Made by a program: the position numbers and the translations under genes. Source: an uncultured Chlorobiaceae bacterium (lineage in GTDB: Bacteria > Bacteroidota > Chlorobiia > Chlorobiales > Chlorobiaceae). Taken from it: 41,919 nucleotides of DNA. The notes under the pieces are model-generated. The model saw only the letters and a list, made by a program, of their open reading frames with translations, did not search any database and was not told where the DNA came from. The stretch's first letter is position 1. Every line of letters starts with the position of its first letter. Positions 17,404-27,493 of this stretch are shown one piece after another. Where the stretch lies: contig CAIJWE010000077.1 in the NCBI GenBank assembly GCA_903824295.1, forward strand, positions 1 through 41,919, given 5' to 3'.

Positions 17404-17517
17404 ATGCGGGTGGGTTCAAAGGGTGCGATTCCCCTTCAGCCGGGGCGGTACCCCGCCCTTGCGGCTCTTGCAAGCTCGCGGGCGCGTACCCGCGGCGGCT
17501 TGCTTAGCCTCTCTTCA
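17404..17517. repeat. Intergenic repeat element, copy B (GC-rich, long form)
   Basis: It shares the core GGGTTCAA-(2-3)-GGTGCGA-(2)-CCC-(1-2)-TTCAGCCG and a CCTCTCTTC end with the element at 14183-14245. It carries an extra ~60-base GC-rich insert containing hairpins such as GGGCG-GTACC-CGCCC. It lies just beyond the 3' end of the vWA gene, where it could also act as a transcription end. Confidence 0.45.
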
Positions 17518-17518
17518 A

Positions 17519-18151
17519 TTAAATGTCGTCAAAATTCTTTAACAGTTTTCTATTCACGCCAGAGCGAATTTCAAACACCTTCTCCGAAAGGTTTTCCATG
17601 CAACAGGAAACGCCATGTGAGCTTTTCTCAAACGCGACTGTTGCGTCACGTTTGAAGCCCAGACGCTGGGCATCTTCGATAGCATTGAGATCGGCACTGA
17701 GAAACATGAACTCCCATCCTGCTTCAGAGCTCTTTGACTTGATCATCTTCTCAACCTGCTCCTTGTTGAACTCCCTGCTTGAATTTTCCTGGCCATCGGT
17801 GATAACGGCTATGATTACCTTTTCCGGCCGTTCATCATCGTTAAGTTTACAAATGCTTGCCTCAATATCGTTGATTCCCCTTCCGAGCGCATCAAGCAGC
17901 GGCGTGCAACCTCTGGGAACGTATGTTTTCCGGGTCAGTGCCGGAACATCTCTGATTGGCGTGAAATGGTGGATCACCTCATAAGGATCCTGCGAATCGA
18001 ACTGGACAAGCGTCAGGGTTGCGTCCCCAAAGCCTGCTTTCTGCTGTTCGACGAAGGCGTTGAGCCCTCCGATGGTATCGTCGCAGATGGACTCCATAGA
18101 ACCGCTGCGATCGAGGATAACCGTGATGTGGGTGTAGCCCTGTTTCATCAT
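17519..18151 (-). CDS. von Willebrand factor A domain protein
   Basis: 210 residues, essentially one vWA domain. The MIDAS motif is VILDRSGSMES (D14, S16, S18), with a threonine in the CTPLLDALGRG loop and a late Asp in AVITDGQENSS. Such short single-domain vWA proteins bind partner proteins through a Mg2+ ion, and often work with MoxR or other NTPases or in stress (TerD-like) systems. Here no MoxR gene is adjacent. It is transcribed away from an XRE regulator, with two operator-like dyads between them. Start is ATG 18151 or 18148. Confidence 0.88.
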   Translation of the reverse strand: MMKQGYTHITVILDRSGSMESICDDTIGGLNAFVEQQKAGFGDATLTLVQFDSQDPYEVIHHFTPIRDVPALTRKTYVPRGCTPLLDALGRGINDIEASICKLNDDERPEKVIIAVITDGQENSSREFNKEQVEKMIKSKSSEAGWEFMFLSADLNAIEDAQRLGFKRDATVAFEKSSHGVSCCMENLSEKVFEIRSGVNRKLLKNFDDI

Positions 18152-18249
18152 TTTTTTCTCCCGTTTGTATGGTGTTGTCGTCGACTGGTTCTGTTACTTT
18201 GTCCAGATTTTCTCCAATGGGATTTGAGTGAGTTCTGATCACGCTCTGC

Positions 18250-18286
18250 GTTCTAAAAAAGAACCCCACTTGTTCCATAGTAGAAC
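18250..18286. promoter_or_regulatory. Twin operator for the XRE regulator
   Basis: Two 15-bp dyads share the pattern GTTCYAWARWAGAAC: one at 18250-18264 (TAAAAA core) and one at 18272-18286 (CATAGT core). Their starts are 22 bases apart, two DNA turns, so dimers would bind on the same face. They lie 11 bases before the XRE start and about 100 bases before the vWA start. That suits autorepression and joint control of the divergent genes; binding is inferred. Confidence 0.5.
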
Positions 18287-18296
18287 ATTTTGTATC

Positions 18297-18929
18297 ATGA
18301 AGCAAATGAAACACGAAAATATTGGACACAGGATCAAGCTGATACGTTGCGCAAAGGGGTTGTCGCAAGAAGAGCTTGCCAGGCGGGTTGAGCTGCCGAG
18401 GACTGCTATCACCAAAATCGAGTCAGGGAGTCAGGACGTCCGCTTCAGGGAGCTTGAAAAACTCTCTGAAGCTTTGGGTATTTCACTCGGGAACCTGGTG
18501 GAAGAGAGGCGCCCGGTCAGGGAGAGTTCGGACGCTGAATTCTTCAGGCTCTGTGAATCGCCCGCTCTTCCCTATCACTCGGACGCGGAAGAGAAGCTCA
18601 GGACGATGCTGCTCGTCATCCTCGAACGCTGTGCCGGAGACCCCAGTATGGAGCAGCAACGCCTCTGCTCGATTGTCCGGCAAGCTGATCAAGCCTGCTT
18701 TGAGGCCTACAATGAGACGATTTCCGGGCTCCCCTGCCACTTGCCACACTTGCAGCAAACCATCAGCGAAGCCCTGGAACTGATGGCGTCGAGCGAGGAA
18801 GTGATGAGGATTGAATACGGGAATGGCAAGGCCGTAAGGCACCTGCCGCTGGTGAAGGCTGATCTCCGGCAACTTAATGCTGCGGAATACATTATCATCA
18901 AAAAGGCCATCTACCTTGCCCTGGCATGA
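18297..18929 (+). CDS. XRE/Cro-CI family transcriptional regulator
   Basis: 210 residues. Residues 1-70 form a classic helix-turn-helix: GHRIKLIRCAKGLSQEELARRVELPRTAITKIESG is the five-helix core, followed by LEKLSEALGISLGNLVE. The C-terminal 140 residues are helical and not recognised; they may be a sensing or dimerisation domain. ATG 18297 (or 18306) is chosen because the HTH starts a few residues later and the upstream in-frame stretch carries the dyads. Divergent from the vWA gene, which it may repress. The sensing domain shows no protease-like or metal motifs. Confidence 0.87.
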   Translation: MKQMKHENIGHRIKLIRCAKGLSQEELARRVELPRTAITKIESGSQDVRFRELEKLSEALGISLGNLVEERRPVRESSDAEFFRLCESPALPYHSDAEEKLRTMLLVILERCAGDPSMEQQRLCSIVRQADQACFEAYNETISGLPCHLPHLQQTISEALELMASSEEVMRIEYGNGKAVRHLPLVKADLRQLNAAEYIIIKKAIYLALA

Positions 18930-18955
18930 GTAGAGTGAGCGACCACCGGTCTCTC

Positions 18956-19288
18956 TCACCCCAATAACGTATTCAGCTTATGCAGCACTTCGTCAAGTGT
19001 TGCTGCCGGTAAACGGCAAATAAACTCAGCTTGCCTGATTTTCCAGTCAAGACTTTTTACCTGATCAGATAAGACCGCTCCGTTTATCTTCAACCCTTCG
19101 GAGAGTAAGACTTCAAACGGATATCCTTTAATCCGTGTGGTAATGGGGCAAAGCAGTGCTAAACCAACTCGGGAGTTGTATGCGACCGGAGAGAGTACCA
19201 ATGCGGGGCGACGTCCTGCCTGTTCATGCCCTGCTTGTGGATTAAAGGCAATCCATATCATATCACCACGATCTGGGATATAAGTCAT
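18956..19288 (-). CDS. mazF: MazF-type mRNA interferase toxin
   Basis: 110 residues from ATG 19288. The CcdB/MazF barrel begins PDRGDMIWIAFNPQAGHEQAGRRP, holding the family's GDxxxxxFxPxxGxExxxxRP signature, and continues PALVLSP and LLCPITTRIKGYPF. MazF cuts single-stranded mRNA at short motifs, using the conserved Arg and Thr of these segments. The start lies 4 bases after the mazE stop. In-frame codons further upstream overlap mazE and are not needed. Cleavage site not predictable. Confidence 0.92.
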   Translation of the reverse strand: MTYIPDRGDMIWIAFNPQAGHEQAGRRPALVLSPVAYNSRVGLALLCPITTRIKGYPFEVLLSEGLKINGAVLSDQVKSLDWKIRQAEFICRLPAATLDEVLHKLNTLLG

Positions 19289-19292
19289 AAGA

Positions 19293-19535
19293 TCACCAGT
19301 TTTCGTTTCCAACAGCTTCACCTGTGTCGCTGGCATCATGCAGATTATCTTTAGTGATGCCGGAAAGCAGGTGAGCGAGATCTGGTTTGACAGTGACCAC
19401 AGGGCGGATAACGAGTTGCCCTTCTACCAGAGAAATATCGACATCCGAATCTTTTTCCAGTTTAGCCTCAAGTGCATAGCTCTTCGGTATTCTCAAGGCA
19501 AGGCTGTTGCCCCATTTCTGAACCTTTGCAAGCAT
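19293..19535 (-). CDS. mazE: MazE-type antitoxin (AbrB fold)
   Basis: 80 residues from ATG 19535, which has a strong GGAGG about 6 bases upstream. The N-terminus AKVQKWGNSLALRIPKSYA is the MazE/AbrB swapped-hairpin DNA-binding motif. The C-terminal third is acidic and probably disordered until it wraps MazF. It is the first gene of the mazEF operon. A perfect dyad just upstream (19549-19563) fits autoregulation by the MazEF complex. Confidence 0.92.
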   Translation of the reverse strand: MLAKVQKWGNSLALRIPKSYALEAKLEKDSDVDISLVEGQLVIRPVVTVKPDLAHLLSGITKDNLHDASDTGEAVGNENW

Positions 19536-19548
19536 AGATACCTCCATT

Positions 19549-19563
19549 CATTGTTATACAATG
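19549..19563 (-). promoter_or_regulatory. mazEF operator/-10 region
   Basis: The perfect inverted repeat CATTGT-TAT-ACAATG overlaps a TATAAC-like -10 box on the minus strand, immediately before the mazE ribosome site. A half-copy, ATTGTAT, follows at about 19567-19573. Binding of the antitoxin here would block the promoter. Inferred from position and symmetry. Confidence 0.5.
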
Positions 19564-19712
19564 TAGATACAATTTGCTGCCGGATAAAACAAAAGGATTG
19601 TAGAAGTCTACACCAACCGGTAGACAAAACGCGGCCAAGATAACGATGGTAACCTGACTTGGTCATGGAGCGGAAAAGCACGAGGTCACCTTTTGGCCAA
19701 AACCTGTCAGCT

Positions 19713-20531
19713 TTAGTATTTCATGATATACTGTGACTTGGGATCATGCAGAATGTTGATCCACGAGCCGTAGGTGGGGTTTGGCAGCATAAACCATTTT
19801 TTCCCCCAGTTGTTTTTGTTTTCACTGACCAGGCGATCACGCTCCTGAGGTGTGATGGAGGATTTGACATCCGGGAGAAAATCACCAAGGTCGTCCCCGA
19901 ACAACATCACAATCCGGTATTTTTTTGAGATGTATTCCCTCCTGCTCTTCTTCTCGGAAGTCCAGCCCTCCTCCTCGCCCAGTAACAGAACATCTTCAGG
20001 CAGAACACCCGCCACACCGACTTTTGCAAGGTTTGCTATCGTACCGGCCTCCTGGCAAGCTCCTGATGCCGGATTGCCAGCTTTCCTGCACTCCCGGTTG
20101 GAGATAAAGATGACTTTGACATTTTTGTCTCTCATTGCTTTGATGAACTCGACTGCGCCGGGCACAGCCGTGGCCGATTGCAGGGCAACCCACTCATTCC
20201 AGGTTACCGCGTTCCACTCACCGCCTTCAAGAACCACTTTCCCCATATACGGAGAGTTATCGAGCACTGTTTCGTCGATATCCATGACAATGGCAGGCGG
20301 CAATGATGAATAATGAGCAATCTGTTCTTTGGTAGCCGTCCATTTGCGATTGCCAAGTGCGGCGTCAATGTTTCTCAATGCCGTATTGTAAGCCTGTGTC
20401 GTGTTGGCCTTGTATTCCGCCGACGACTGCATCCAGAGAAGGCTGTTGAAATTATTATTGTCGGCCAAGGCACTCCCGTTAGAGAGCAGTAAGAACAGAC
20501 CGGCAACAATTGAGCGGTAGAAATTGTTCAT
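19713..20531 (-). CDS. Secreted HAD acid phosphatase, class C / P4-5'-nucleotidase family
   Basis: 272 residues from ATG 20531 (AGGAGG upstream). A signal peptide ends near SNGSALADNN; there is no lipobox Cys, unlike the e(P4) lipoprotein of Haemophilus. The catalytic AIVMDIDETVLDN (D84, D86) is followed by VIFISNREC and the metal site MLFGDDLGDF. The enzyme removes phosphate from nucleotides or other monoesters in the periplasm. It is monocistronic and probably the right-hand border of the accessory region. Confidence 0.9.
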   Translation of the reverse strand: MNNFYRSIVAGLFLLLSNGSALADNNNFNSLLWMQSSAEYKANTTQAYNTALRNIDAALGNRKWTATKEQIAHYSSLPPAIVMDIDETVLDNSPYMGKVVLEGGEWNAVTWNEWVALQSATAVPGAVEFIKAMRDKNVKVIFISNRECRKAGNPASGACQEAGTIANLAKVGVAGVLPEDVLLLGEEEGWTSEKKSRREYISKKYRIVMLFGDDLGDFLPDVKSSITPQERDRLVSENKNNWGKKWFMLPNPTYGSWINILHDPKSQYIMKY

Positions 20532-20784
20532 GGCAAGCACCTCCTGAAAATGGGGTTGGTTCAAATACGAAAACGCTGGAAAGGGCAATTGTTGAAGTTA
20601 TCAAAAAAACACTTGATATACCATCTTCTGCATTATGGTTGCCTGTTACGATATATGTGGTAGAGGTATAGCGTTCGAAAAATGGAACTGCACCTGTTCC
20701 TCCACCCCTCGAAATTCCTCAGCATGGCAGGCTACCGGAGGCTTGTATAATCCCTCGAATTTAACTATCCTGAAGTATAGTTTC

Positions 20785-20892
20785 TCATCTTGGGGGTGCC
20801 GACTCTTTTCCGCTGTATCCGCGGGGAAAAGGGAGAGCTGAGAGTAGACCCTTGTAACTTGATGCAGGTAATGCTGACGCAAGAAAAGATGA
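20785..20892 (+). promoter_or_regulatory. TPP (THI-box) riboswitch upstream of thiC
   Basis: All conserved THI-box blocks are present in order: GGGGGTGCC, an extended GC-rich P3 arm (CTCTTTTCCGC pairing with GCGGGGAAAAGGGAG), then CTGAGA, ACCCTTG, AACTTGATGCAGGTAATGC and TGACGCAAG. P1 is TCATCTT (20785-20791) with AAGATGA (20886-20892). Thiamine pyrophosphate binding should lower thiC expression. About 85 bases separate it from the start codon, room for an expression platform. Confidence 0.93.
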
Positions 20893-22638
<1,746 letters not shown>

Positions 22639-22652
22639 GTATCGAAGAGAAT

Positions 22653-23408
22653 TTAAAGCGAAGCGGCTTTGACAATGGCCACGAAATCCTCGGCATTGAG
22701 AGCGGCTCCACCGATGAGTCCACCATCAATGTTTGGCATGGCGAAGAGTTCGGCTGCGTTGGAAGGTTTAACACTTCCGCCGTACTGGATACGAACTTTC
22801 TCTGCGGATGGCTGGCCATAGAGTTCACTGATGAGCGTGCGGATAAAGAGGTGCACCTCTTCAGCCTGTGCCGAGCTTGCTGTTTTTCCTGTGCCGATTG
22901 CCCAGACTGGCTCGTAGGCAATGACAATGGCACTGATATCGCTGATACCGTCGAGCCCTTCCCTGACCTGGGAGGAGATAACGGTTTCCATGACGCCTGA
23001 TTCACGTTCCGCAAGTGTTTCACCGACGCAGAGAATAACCTTGAGCCCTTCCGACAAGGCCTTTTTCACCCTCAAATTGACGGTGACGTTGGTTTCACCG
23101 AAATACTGGCGGCGCTCGGAATGGCCGATGATCACGGAGGAACAACCGACGGCAAGAATCATTCTGGCCGATACCTCTCCGGTGAATGCTCCATCATTTT
23201 CATAGTGGCAGTTCTGGGCAACAAGCTGAACCTCACTGCCGACAATCACCTTTTCTGTTGCATCAAGGGCGAGATAGGTTGGAGCTATACCAACTTCACA
23301 GCCTGAAAAGCCTTCACCAAGTGCCTCAACAACTTCCGTAGCAAGTTGCACCGATTCTGCTACACTGTTGTTCATTTTCCAGTTACCAACTACAATTTTT
23401 CTGCGCAT
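22653..23408 (-). CDS. tpiA: Triosephosphate isomerase
   Basis: 251 residues. Catalyses glyceraldehyde-3-phosphate/dihydroxyacetone-phosphate interconversion. Catalytic residues are visible: K11 in GNWKMN, H96 in IIGHSERR and E166 in [11 protein letters not shown], followed by the phosphate loops YGGSV and GGLIGGA. Normal length. Last gene of the greA-orf-tpiA run, starting 7 bases after the preceding stop. Confidence 0.98.
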   Translation of the reverse strand: MRRKIVVGNWKMNNSVAESVQLATEVVEALGEGFSGCEVGIAPTYLALDATEKVIVGSEVQLVAQNCHYENDGAFTGEVSARMILAVGCSSVIIGHSERRQYFGETNVTVNLRVKKALSEGLKVILCVGETLAERESGVMETVISSQVREGLDGISDISAIVIAYEPVWAIGTGKTASSAQAEEVHLFIRTLISELYGQPSAEKVRIQYGGSVKPSNAAELFAMPNIDGGLIGGAALNAEDFVAIVKAASL

Positions 23409-23415
23409 TTCTTTT

Positions 23416-23640
23416 TTAATAATCCGTTTTTATTTCACAGTATACTCGATCGATCTGATTAATGGCGAAGCGATGTTTGCCTGAGCGGGCATCCTTGAGC
23501 TTCAGTTCACTGCTGTCGACAGCAATTACTTTACCGTGCCACACTCTCGCTTCGTTGGTGACAAGATTGACCTCACGGTTCAACAGCTCCTGATTGCCGC
23601 TGATCCTCTCCTGACGATAGATGATTTGACGTTTCCCCAT
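23416..23640 (-). CDS. Conserved small protein, Sm-like beta-barrel suspected
   Basis: 74 residues. No firm family. The middle and C-terminal half ([19 protein letters not shown], then [13 protein letters not shown]) alternates strands, as in small Sm-like or SH3-type barrels. It sits between greA (33 bases) and tpiA (7 bases) on the same strand, with an ATG at 23640. The tight spacing supports it as real. Function unknown; a housekeeping RNA- or membrane-linked role cannot be told. Confidence 0.65.
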   Translation of the reverse strand: MGKRQIIYRQERISGNQELLNREVNLVTNEARVWHGKVIAVDSSELKLKDARSGKHRFAINQIDRVYCEIKTDY

Positions 23641-23673
23641 GGGAGAGCTGATTTAACTTGTTTTTGGTTGGCC

Positions 23674-24153
23674 CTATTTAACAAAAATCTCCAATATCTC
23701 ATAGTGAAGTTCCCCTTTGGGTACCACTATCTGCACTTTTTCTCCGACCGCCTTTCCTATCAGCGCCCTTCCGACGGGAGAGCGAACAGAAATTTTACCC
23801 GAATCGGAATCGGCCTCTTCGGACGAGACCAGTGTATATTCAATGATCTCACCTGGATCATCAAGATTGCGAAGCTTTACTGAGGTAAGAATATAGACCT
23901 TGTCGGTCTTGATCTGTTTCGGGTCAAGAATCGTGGCCGATGCAAGCTTGTTTTCGAGGTCGGCAATACGGGCTTCGGTATGAGACTGCTCTTCTCGCGC
24001 CGCATCGTATTCTGCATTTTCACTGAGATCGCCATGAGCTCTCGCCTCTGCAATTTTTTCCAGAACTTCCCTTCTGGTTTGATGTACCAGCACGTATAAT
24101 TCCTCTTTCAGCCGGTTATATCCATCATTTGTCAGGTAAATTCTGTCAGTCAT
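23674..24153 (-). CDS. greA: Transcription elongation factor GreA
   Basis: 159 residues from ATG 24153, where the family sequence begins ([18 protein letters not shown]). The N-terminal coiled coil carries the tip motif [17 protein letters not shown] with the acidic residues that reach into the RNA polymerase secondary channel. The C-terminal FKBP-like domain includes [14 protein letters not shown]. It stimulates cleavage of backtracked transcripts. In-frame codons upstream of 24153 are not conserved. First gene of the greA-orf-tpiA set. Confidence 0.97.
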   Translation of the reverse strand: MTDRIYLTNDGYNRLKEELYVLVHQTRREVLEKIAEARAHGDLSENAEYDAAREEQSHTEARIADLENKLASATILDPKQIKTDKVYILTSVKLRNLDDPGEIIEYTLVSSEEADSDSGKISVRSPVGRALIGKAVGEKVQIVVPKGELHYEILEIFVK

Positions 24154-24236
24154 CTCTGGTGCTGTTTTTGTTGAAAATAAAATAAAATAACTCAATAAGC
24201 ACAATTTGCCGGGGCAAACGGACCGCATGGTAAACG

Positions 24237-24273
24237 AAAAAAAAGTAAAGTCAGAGCTGACCACTGACTTTAC
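24237..24273 (-). terminator. Intrinsic terminator after the htrA gene
   Basis: A perfect 10-bp stem (GTAAAGTCAG 24245-24254 with CTGACTTTAC 24264-24273) is followed on the minus strand by a run of eight Ts. It lies 44 bases after the HtrA stop and separates trpE-htrA from greA. Confidence 0.85.
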
Positions 24274-24316
24274 TTCAAATCAATGTACCATTCTTAATCA
24301 TTCAGGCAAAACAACT

Positions 24317-25837
24317 TTACACATTAAAAGCAAAATATACTTTATTCCCCTTTCTCTCAACCAGTAGAAAGAGAAGGTCTCCGCTTTTGATATTTTTGAC
24401 AAGGGTACTGTACTCGGCAAACGACGTCAGATTCTGCCGATTGAGTGAAAGGATGATGTCACCCCTCCGCAAACCGGCAAAGAATGCATTTGATGCCGTA
24501 TCAATGGCTGTAATGACAACCTTGCCTGCAGCAGGATTCAGGTTGAGTCTCTTTGCTGTCAAGGCTGTAAGTTCCTCTGCCCTGAAGCCGAATACCGCAG
24601 TTATCTTCTCCTCTGCTGCTGAGGGTGCAGCGGCCACCCTTCTTACGGGCTGCTCTTCAAGACGAACCTTAAAGAGTCTGACTACTCCGTTCCTGAGCAC
24701 CCTGAACTTCACGATCGATCCAGGCAATTGACTGGAAATGGAATTGCGCAGTTCATTGCTGCCTGTAACCTTGCTGTCGTTGAAGTCAAGAATGACGTCG
24801 CCTGTTTGTACACCAATTCTTGCGGCTGGACCTCCTTCAACAACCGTCCCGACAAGCGCTCCTTCTCTTGCCTTGAGATGCATTGCTTTTGCAATATTTT
24901 CATCAACATTCTGGATAGTCACTCCGAGATAGCCTCGGGCAACTTTGCCGGTAGTGATCAGTGCGGTCATCACCTTTTGGGCCATATTTGAGGGGACAGC
25001 AAAACCGATTCCCTCAAATCCACCTGTGCGGCTCGCAATGGCCGTGTTTATACCAACAAGTTCGCCGTTGATATTGACCAGAGCGCCTCCTGAATTACCG
25101 GGATTGATGGCCGCATCGGTCTGGATAAAGTCCTCATAATCAGCCAGCCCAACATTTGCACGCCCTTTGGCACTGACGATACCCTGGGTAACTGTTCTGG
25201 CAAAATTTTCACCAAGGGGACTTCCGATGGCAATGACCCATTCACCTACCCTGAGTTTGTCACTGTCGCCGATCAGAATTGGCTTGAGATCTTTTGCGTT
25301 GACCTTGATAACGGCAAGATCGGTTTTTGAATCCTTGCCAATGACTTGGGCGTCAATCTTCCTGTTGTCGAAGGTTCTGATATAGAGTGCGTCGGCACCA
25401 TCGATCACATGATTATTGGTCAGGATATAGCCATCATGAGTGACAATGACCCCCGAACCAATACCGTGCAGCACCTCTTTGTGACCTCTTCTTGGGCTTG
25501 GGCCACTCTCAGGAGAGTCAAAAAAATCATTGAATGGTCGTCCGAAAAAACCAAACGGGGAGACCATCCGCTGATTCAGGGTTTTTTCAGTAAAAATCGT
25601 CACCACTGAGGGATTTGCTGACTCAGCAATCTGTACAAATGCCTCATTAAACTCTTTGAGCGACTGAACAGGATAATTTTCAATATTGTTTGTCGCCGTG
25701 GCAAAATTAGGTCTGTTGGAGAGAGTCAATCCCTTGGGCGAAACGTTGAACTCAACATTCGAAAAGACAAGTGCACCTACGGCTATACCTGCAAAAACAA
25801 GAAGCAGGTACTTCATGATTGCTTGTTTCTTGTTCAT
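24317..25837 (-). CDS. htrA: HtrA/Deg-family periplasmic serine protease
   Basis: 506 residues. An uncleaved or cleaved N-terminal membrane segment (MKYLLLVFAGIAVGALVF) exports it to the periplasm. The trypsin-like domain has H143 (TNNHVID), D173 (SKTDLAVIKV) and S249 (NPGNSGGAL). Two PDZ domains follow at about 295-385 (GYLGVTIQNV...ILDFNDSKV) and 410-505 (...GDIILSLNRQ). It degrades misfolded envelope proteins. ATG 25837 lies 33 bases downstream of the trpE stop, so readthrough from trpE is likely; a strong terminator follows. Known as DegP/DegQ-like; the exact paralog is not resolved. Confidence 0.95.
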   Translation of the reverse strand: MNKKQAIMKYLLLVFAGIAVGALVFSNVEFNVSPKGLTLSNRPNFATATNNIENYPVQSLKEFNEAFVQIAESANPSVVTIFTEKTLNQRMVSPFGFFGRPFNDFFDSPESGPSPRRGHKEVLHGIGSGVIVTHDGYILTNNHVIDGADALYIRTFDNRKIDAQVIGKDSKTDLAVIKVNAKDLKPILIGDSDKLRVGEWVIAIGSPLGENFARTVTQGIVSAKGRANVGLADYEDFIQTDAAINPGNSGGALVNINGELVGINTAIASRTGGFEGIGFAVPSNMAQKVMTALITTGKVARGYLGVTIQNVDENIAKAMHLKAREGALVGTVVEGGPAARIGVQTGDVILDFNDSKVTGSNELRNSISSQLPGSIVKFRVLRNGVVRLFKVRLEEQPVRRVAAAPSAAEEKITAVFGFRAEELTALTAKRLNLNPAAGKVVITAIDTASNAFFAGLRRGDIILSLNRQNLTSFAEYSTLVKNIKSGDLLFLLVERKGNKVYFAFNV

Positions 25838-25870
25838 CGGTTCTCTACTGGTTTTAATTTATGGTTGTGA

Positions 25871-27367
25871 TTATGGTTCTGATAAAGCTTCAATGTTTTC
25901 AACGGCAGTTAATCCTGCTTTCATTTTATTCATGGTCTCTTCGTATTCAGATTCAGGTTTTGAATCGGCCACAATACCGCCCGCTGCCTGAAAATAGATG
26001 ACGTCATCCTCAATCACCATCGTCCGGATAGCAATTGCGGTCGTGAGATTACCCTTGAAATCAAGGAATCCAACGGCGCCGCCATATAAACCCCGCTTTT
26101 CCTTTTCAAGCTCATAGATGATCTCCATGGCACGAACCTTCGGTGCACCCGTTAGAGTTCCCGCTGGAAAACAGGACCAGAAAGCGTCCATGGCACCAAG
26201 TTCGTCGCGCAGTTCTCCGCGAACATTACTGACAATATGCATCACATGGGAGTATTTTTCAACAACCATCATTTCATTGGTTTCGACGGTACCGATTTTG
26301 GCGATTCTGCCGATATCGTTCCGGCTCAAATCGATGAGCATCAGATGCTCGGCCAGCTCTTTTTCGTCGGCAAGCAATTCGCGGGCGTTGCGTTCATCCT
26401 CTTCAAAAGTGCTTCCGCGATGTCTGGTCCCTGCAATCGGCCGGGTATCAACAATACGACGGCCCTGACTGTCTCGCTCAACCTTGACCAGCAGTTCGGG
26501 TGATGAACCGACAATCTCAAACTCTTTCAGGTCAAAATAGTAGAGATAAGGAGAGGGATTGATGGTTCTCAGCATCCTGTAGACATCAAATGGGCGGGTA
26601 TTGAGCGGACGACGGAGACGCTGAGAAATCTGTACCTGAAAAATGTCTCCCGCAAGAATATACTCTTTTGCCCGTTCCACCTTCTGCAGATACTCGGTTC
26701 TTGTCGTGTTGGAAACGACAGTCTCTGGTCGCTCGGCCTGGAAAACAATCTCATCACGCTGAAGCGGACGGAACATCTGTTCGGCTATCAGCTCTATTTT
26801 TTTTAATGCAAAGGGCTTGTCGCTCTCGTCGAGATAGTTGGAGACAATGAAAACCTTGCGCATGATATTGTCGAAAACCACAAGGGTATCACAGAAGAGC
26901 AAAAAAACATCGGGCATCCTTGCCGGATCACCAAATTCAGGCTTTGGAATCTTTTCGACCAGATGCATGGCATCGTATCCAAAATAACCGAAAACACCGG
27001 AGGTGATCATCTGCGGTGTACCATTCTTTTTTCTCGGTATCTCCTCACTGTCAAATGCAGCGAGAGAGCGGTCAATTTTCAGGCGAAGATCGGCTTCCTC
27101 TCCGGCAATTCTTCGGAGATCACTGAATTTTTCATCAAGAATTTCAAGATCCGCAGGCCCGTCGACAAAACCACGGAGAATTGCTACCGGGTCTATGGCG
27201 ATATAGGAAAAACGGGCAAGAAGTTCCTCACCCTCTACCGATTCGAGCAGGCAAGAAAAGGGGCGGCGCAGTTTGAGATAGACTGAAACCGGTGTCTCGG
27301 TATCGGCATGAACTTCCTTGAAGAGCGGCTTGAGGCAATATGAAGCATGCCGTTGATTTTCTGGCAT
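25871..27367 (-). CDS. trpE: Anthranilate synthase component I
   Basis: 498 residues. Converts chorismate to anthranilate with ammonia from TrpG. The N-terminal LLES (FSCLLESVEG) is the tryptophan feedback site. Chorismate-binding motifs are present: PSPYLYYFDL, GSSPELLV, TRPIAGTRHRG, LIDLSRNDIGR and PAGTLTGAPKVRAMEII. trpG is not next to it, so it is a solitary trpE, followed by htrA. No leader peptide or attenuator was recognised upstream. Confidence 0.97.
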   Translation of the reverse strand: MPENQRHASYCLKPLFKEVHADTETPVSVYLKLRRPFSCLLESVEGEELLARFSYIAIDPVAILRGFVDGPADLEILDEKFSDLRRIAGEEADLRLKIDRSLAAFDSEEIPRKKNGTPQMITSGVFGYFGYDAMHLVEKIPKPEFGDPARMPDVFLLFCDTLVVFDNIMRKVFIVSNYLDESDKPFALKKIELIAEQMFRPLQRDEIVFQAERPETVVSNTTRTEYLQKVERAKEYILAGDIFQVQISQRLRRPLNTRPFDVYRMLRTINPSPYLYYFDLKEFEIVGSSPELLVKVERDSQGRRIVDTRPIAGTRHRGSTFEEDERNARELLADEKELAEHLMLIDLSRNDIGRIAKIGTVETNEMMVVEKYSHVMHIVSNVRGELRDELGAMDAFWSCFPAGTLTGAPKVRAMEIIYELEKEKRGLYGGAVGFLDFKGNLTTAIAIRTMVIEDDVIYFQAAGGIVADSKPESEYEETMNKMKAGLTAVENIEALSEP

Positions 27368-27493
27368 AAAAGCAATGAACTGAACTGGTTATTGTTTACC
27401 TTGTCAATACACTAAAGAGATGTATTCTGAATCGATAAAAGAAAAAATCCGGCGATTTTCACCCGAAACGGATGAAACCAAAAAGTAACCACG

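Larger units (their letters stand above)
16967..17518. other. Long intergenic region with terminator-like hairpin and GC-rich repeat
   Basis: About 550 bases without a credible gene. It holds a plus-strand hairpin/T-tract at 17018-17052, an AT-rich middle (17150-17400) and the GC-rich repeat copy B at 17404-17517. The open frames on both strands through the GC-rich part look like repeat translations, not proteins. Confidence 0.5.

Noticed and set aside
17309-17655. Open frames through the GC-rich element near 17.4-17.6 kb
   Set aside because: They follow the repeat sequence and run into the antisense of the vWA gene; no start signals.
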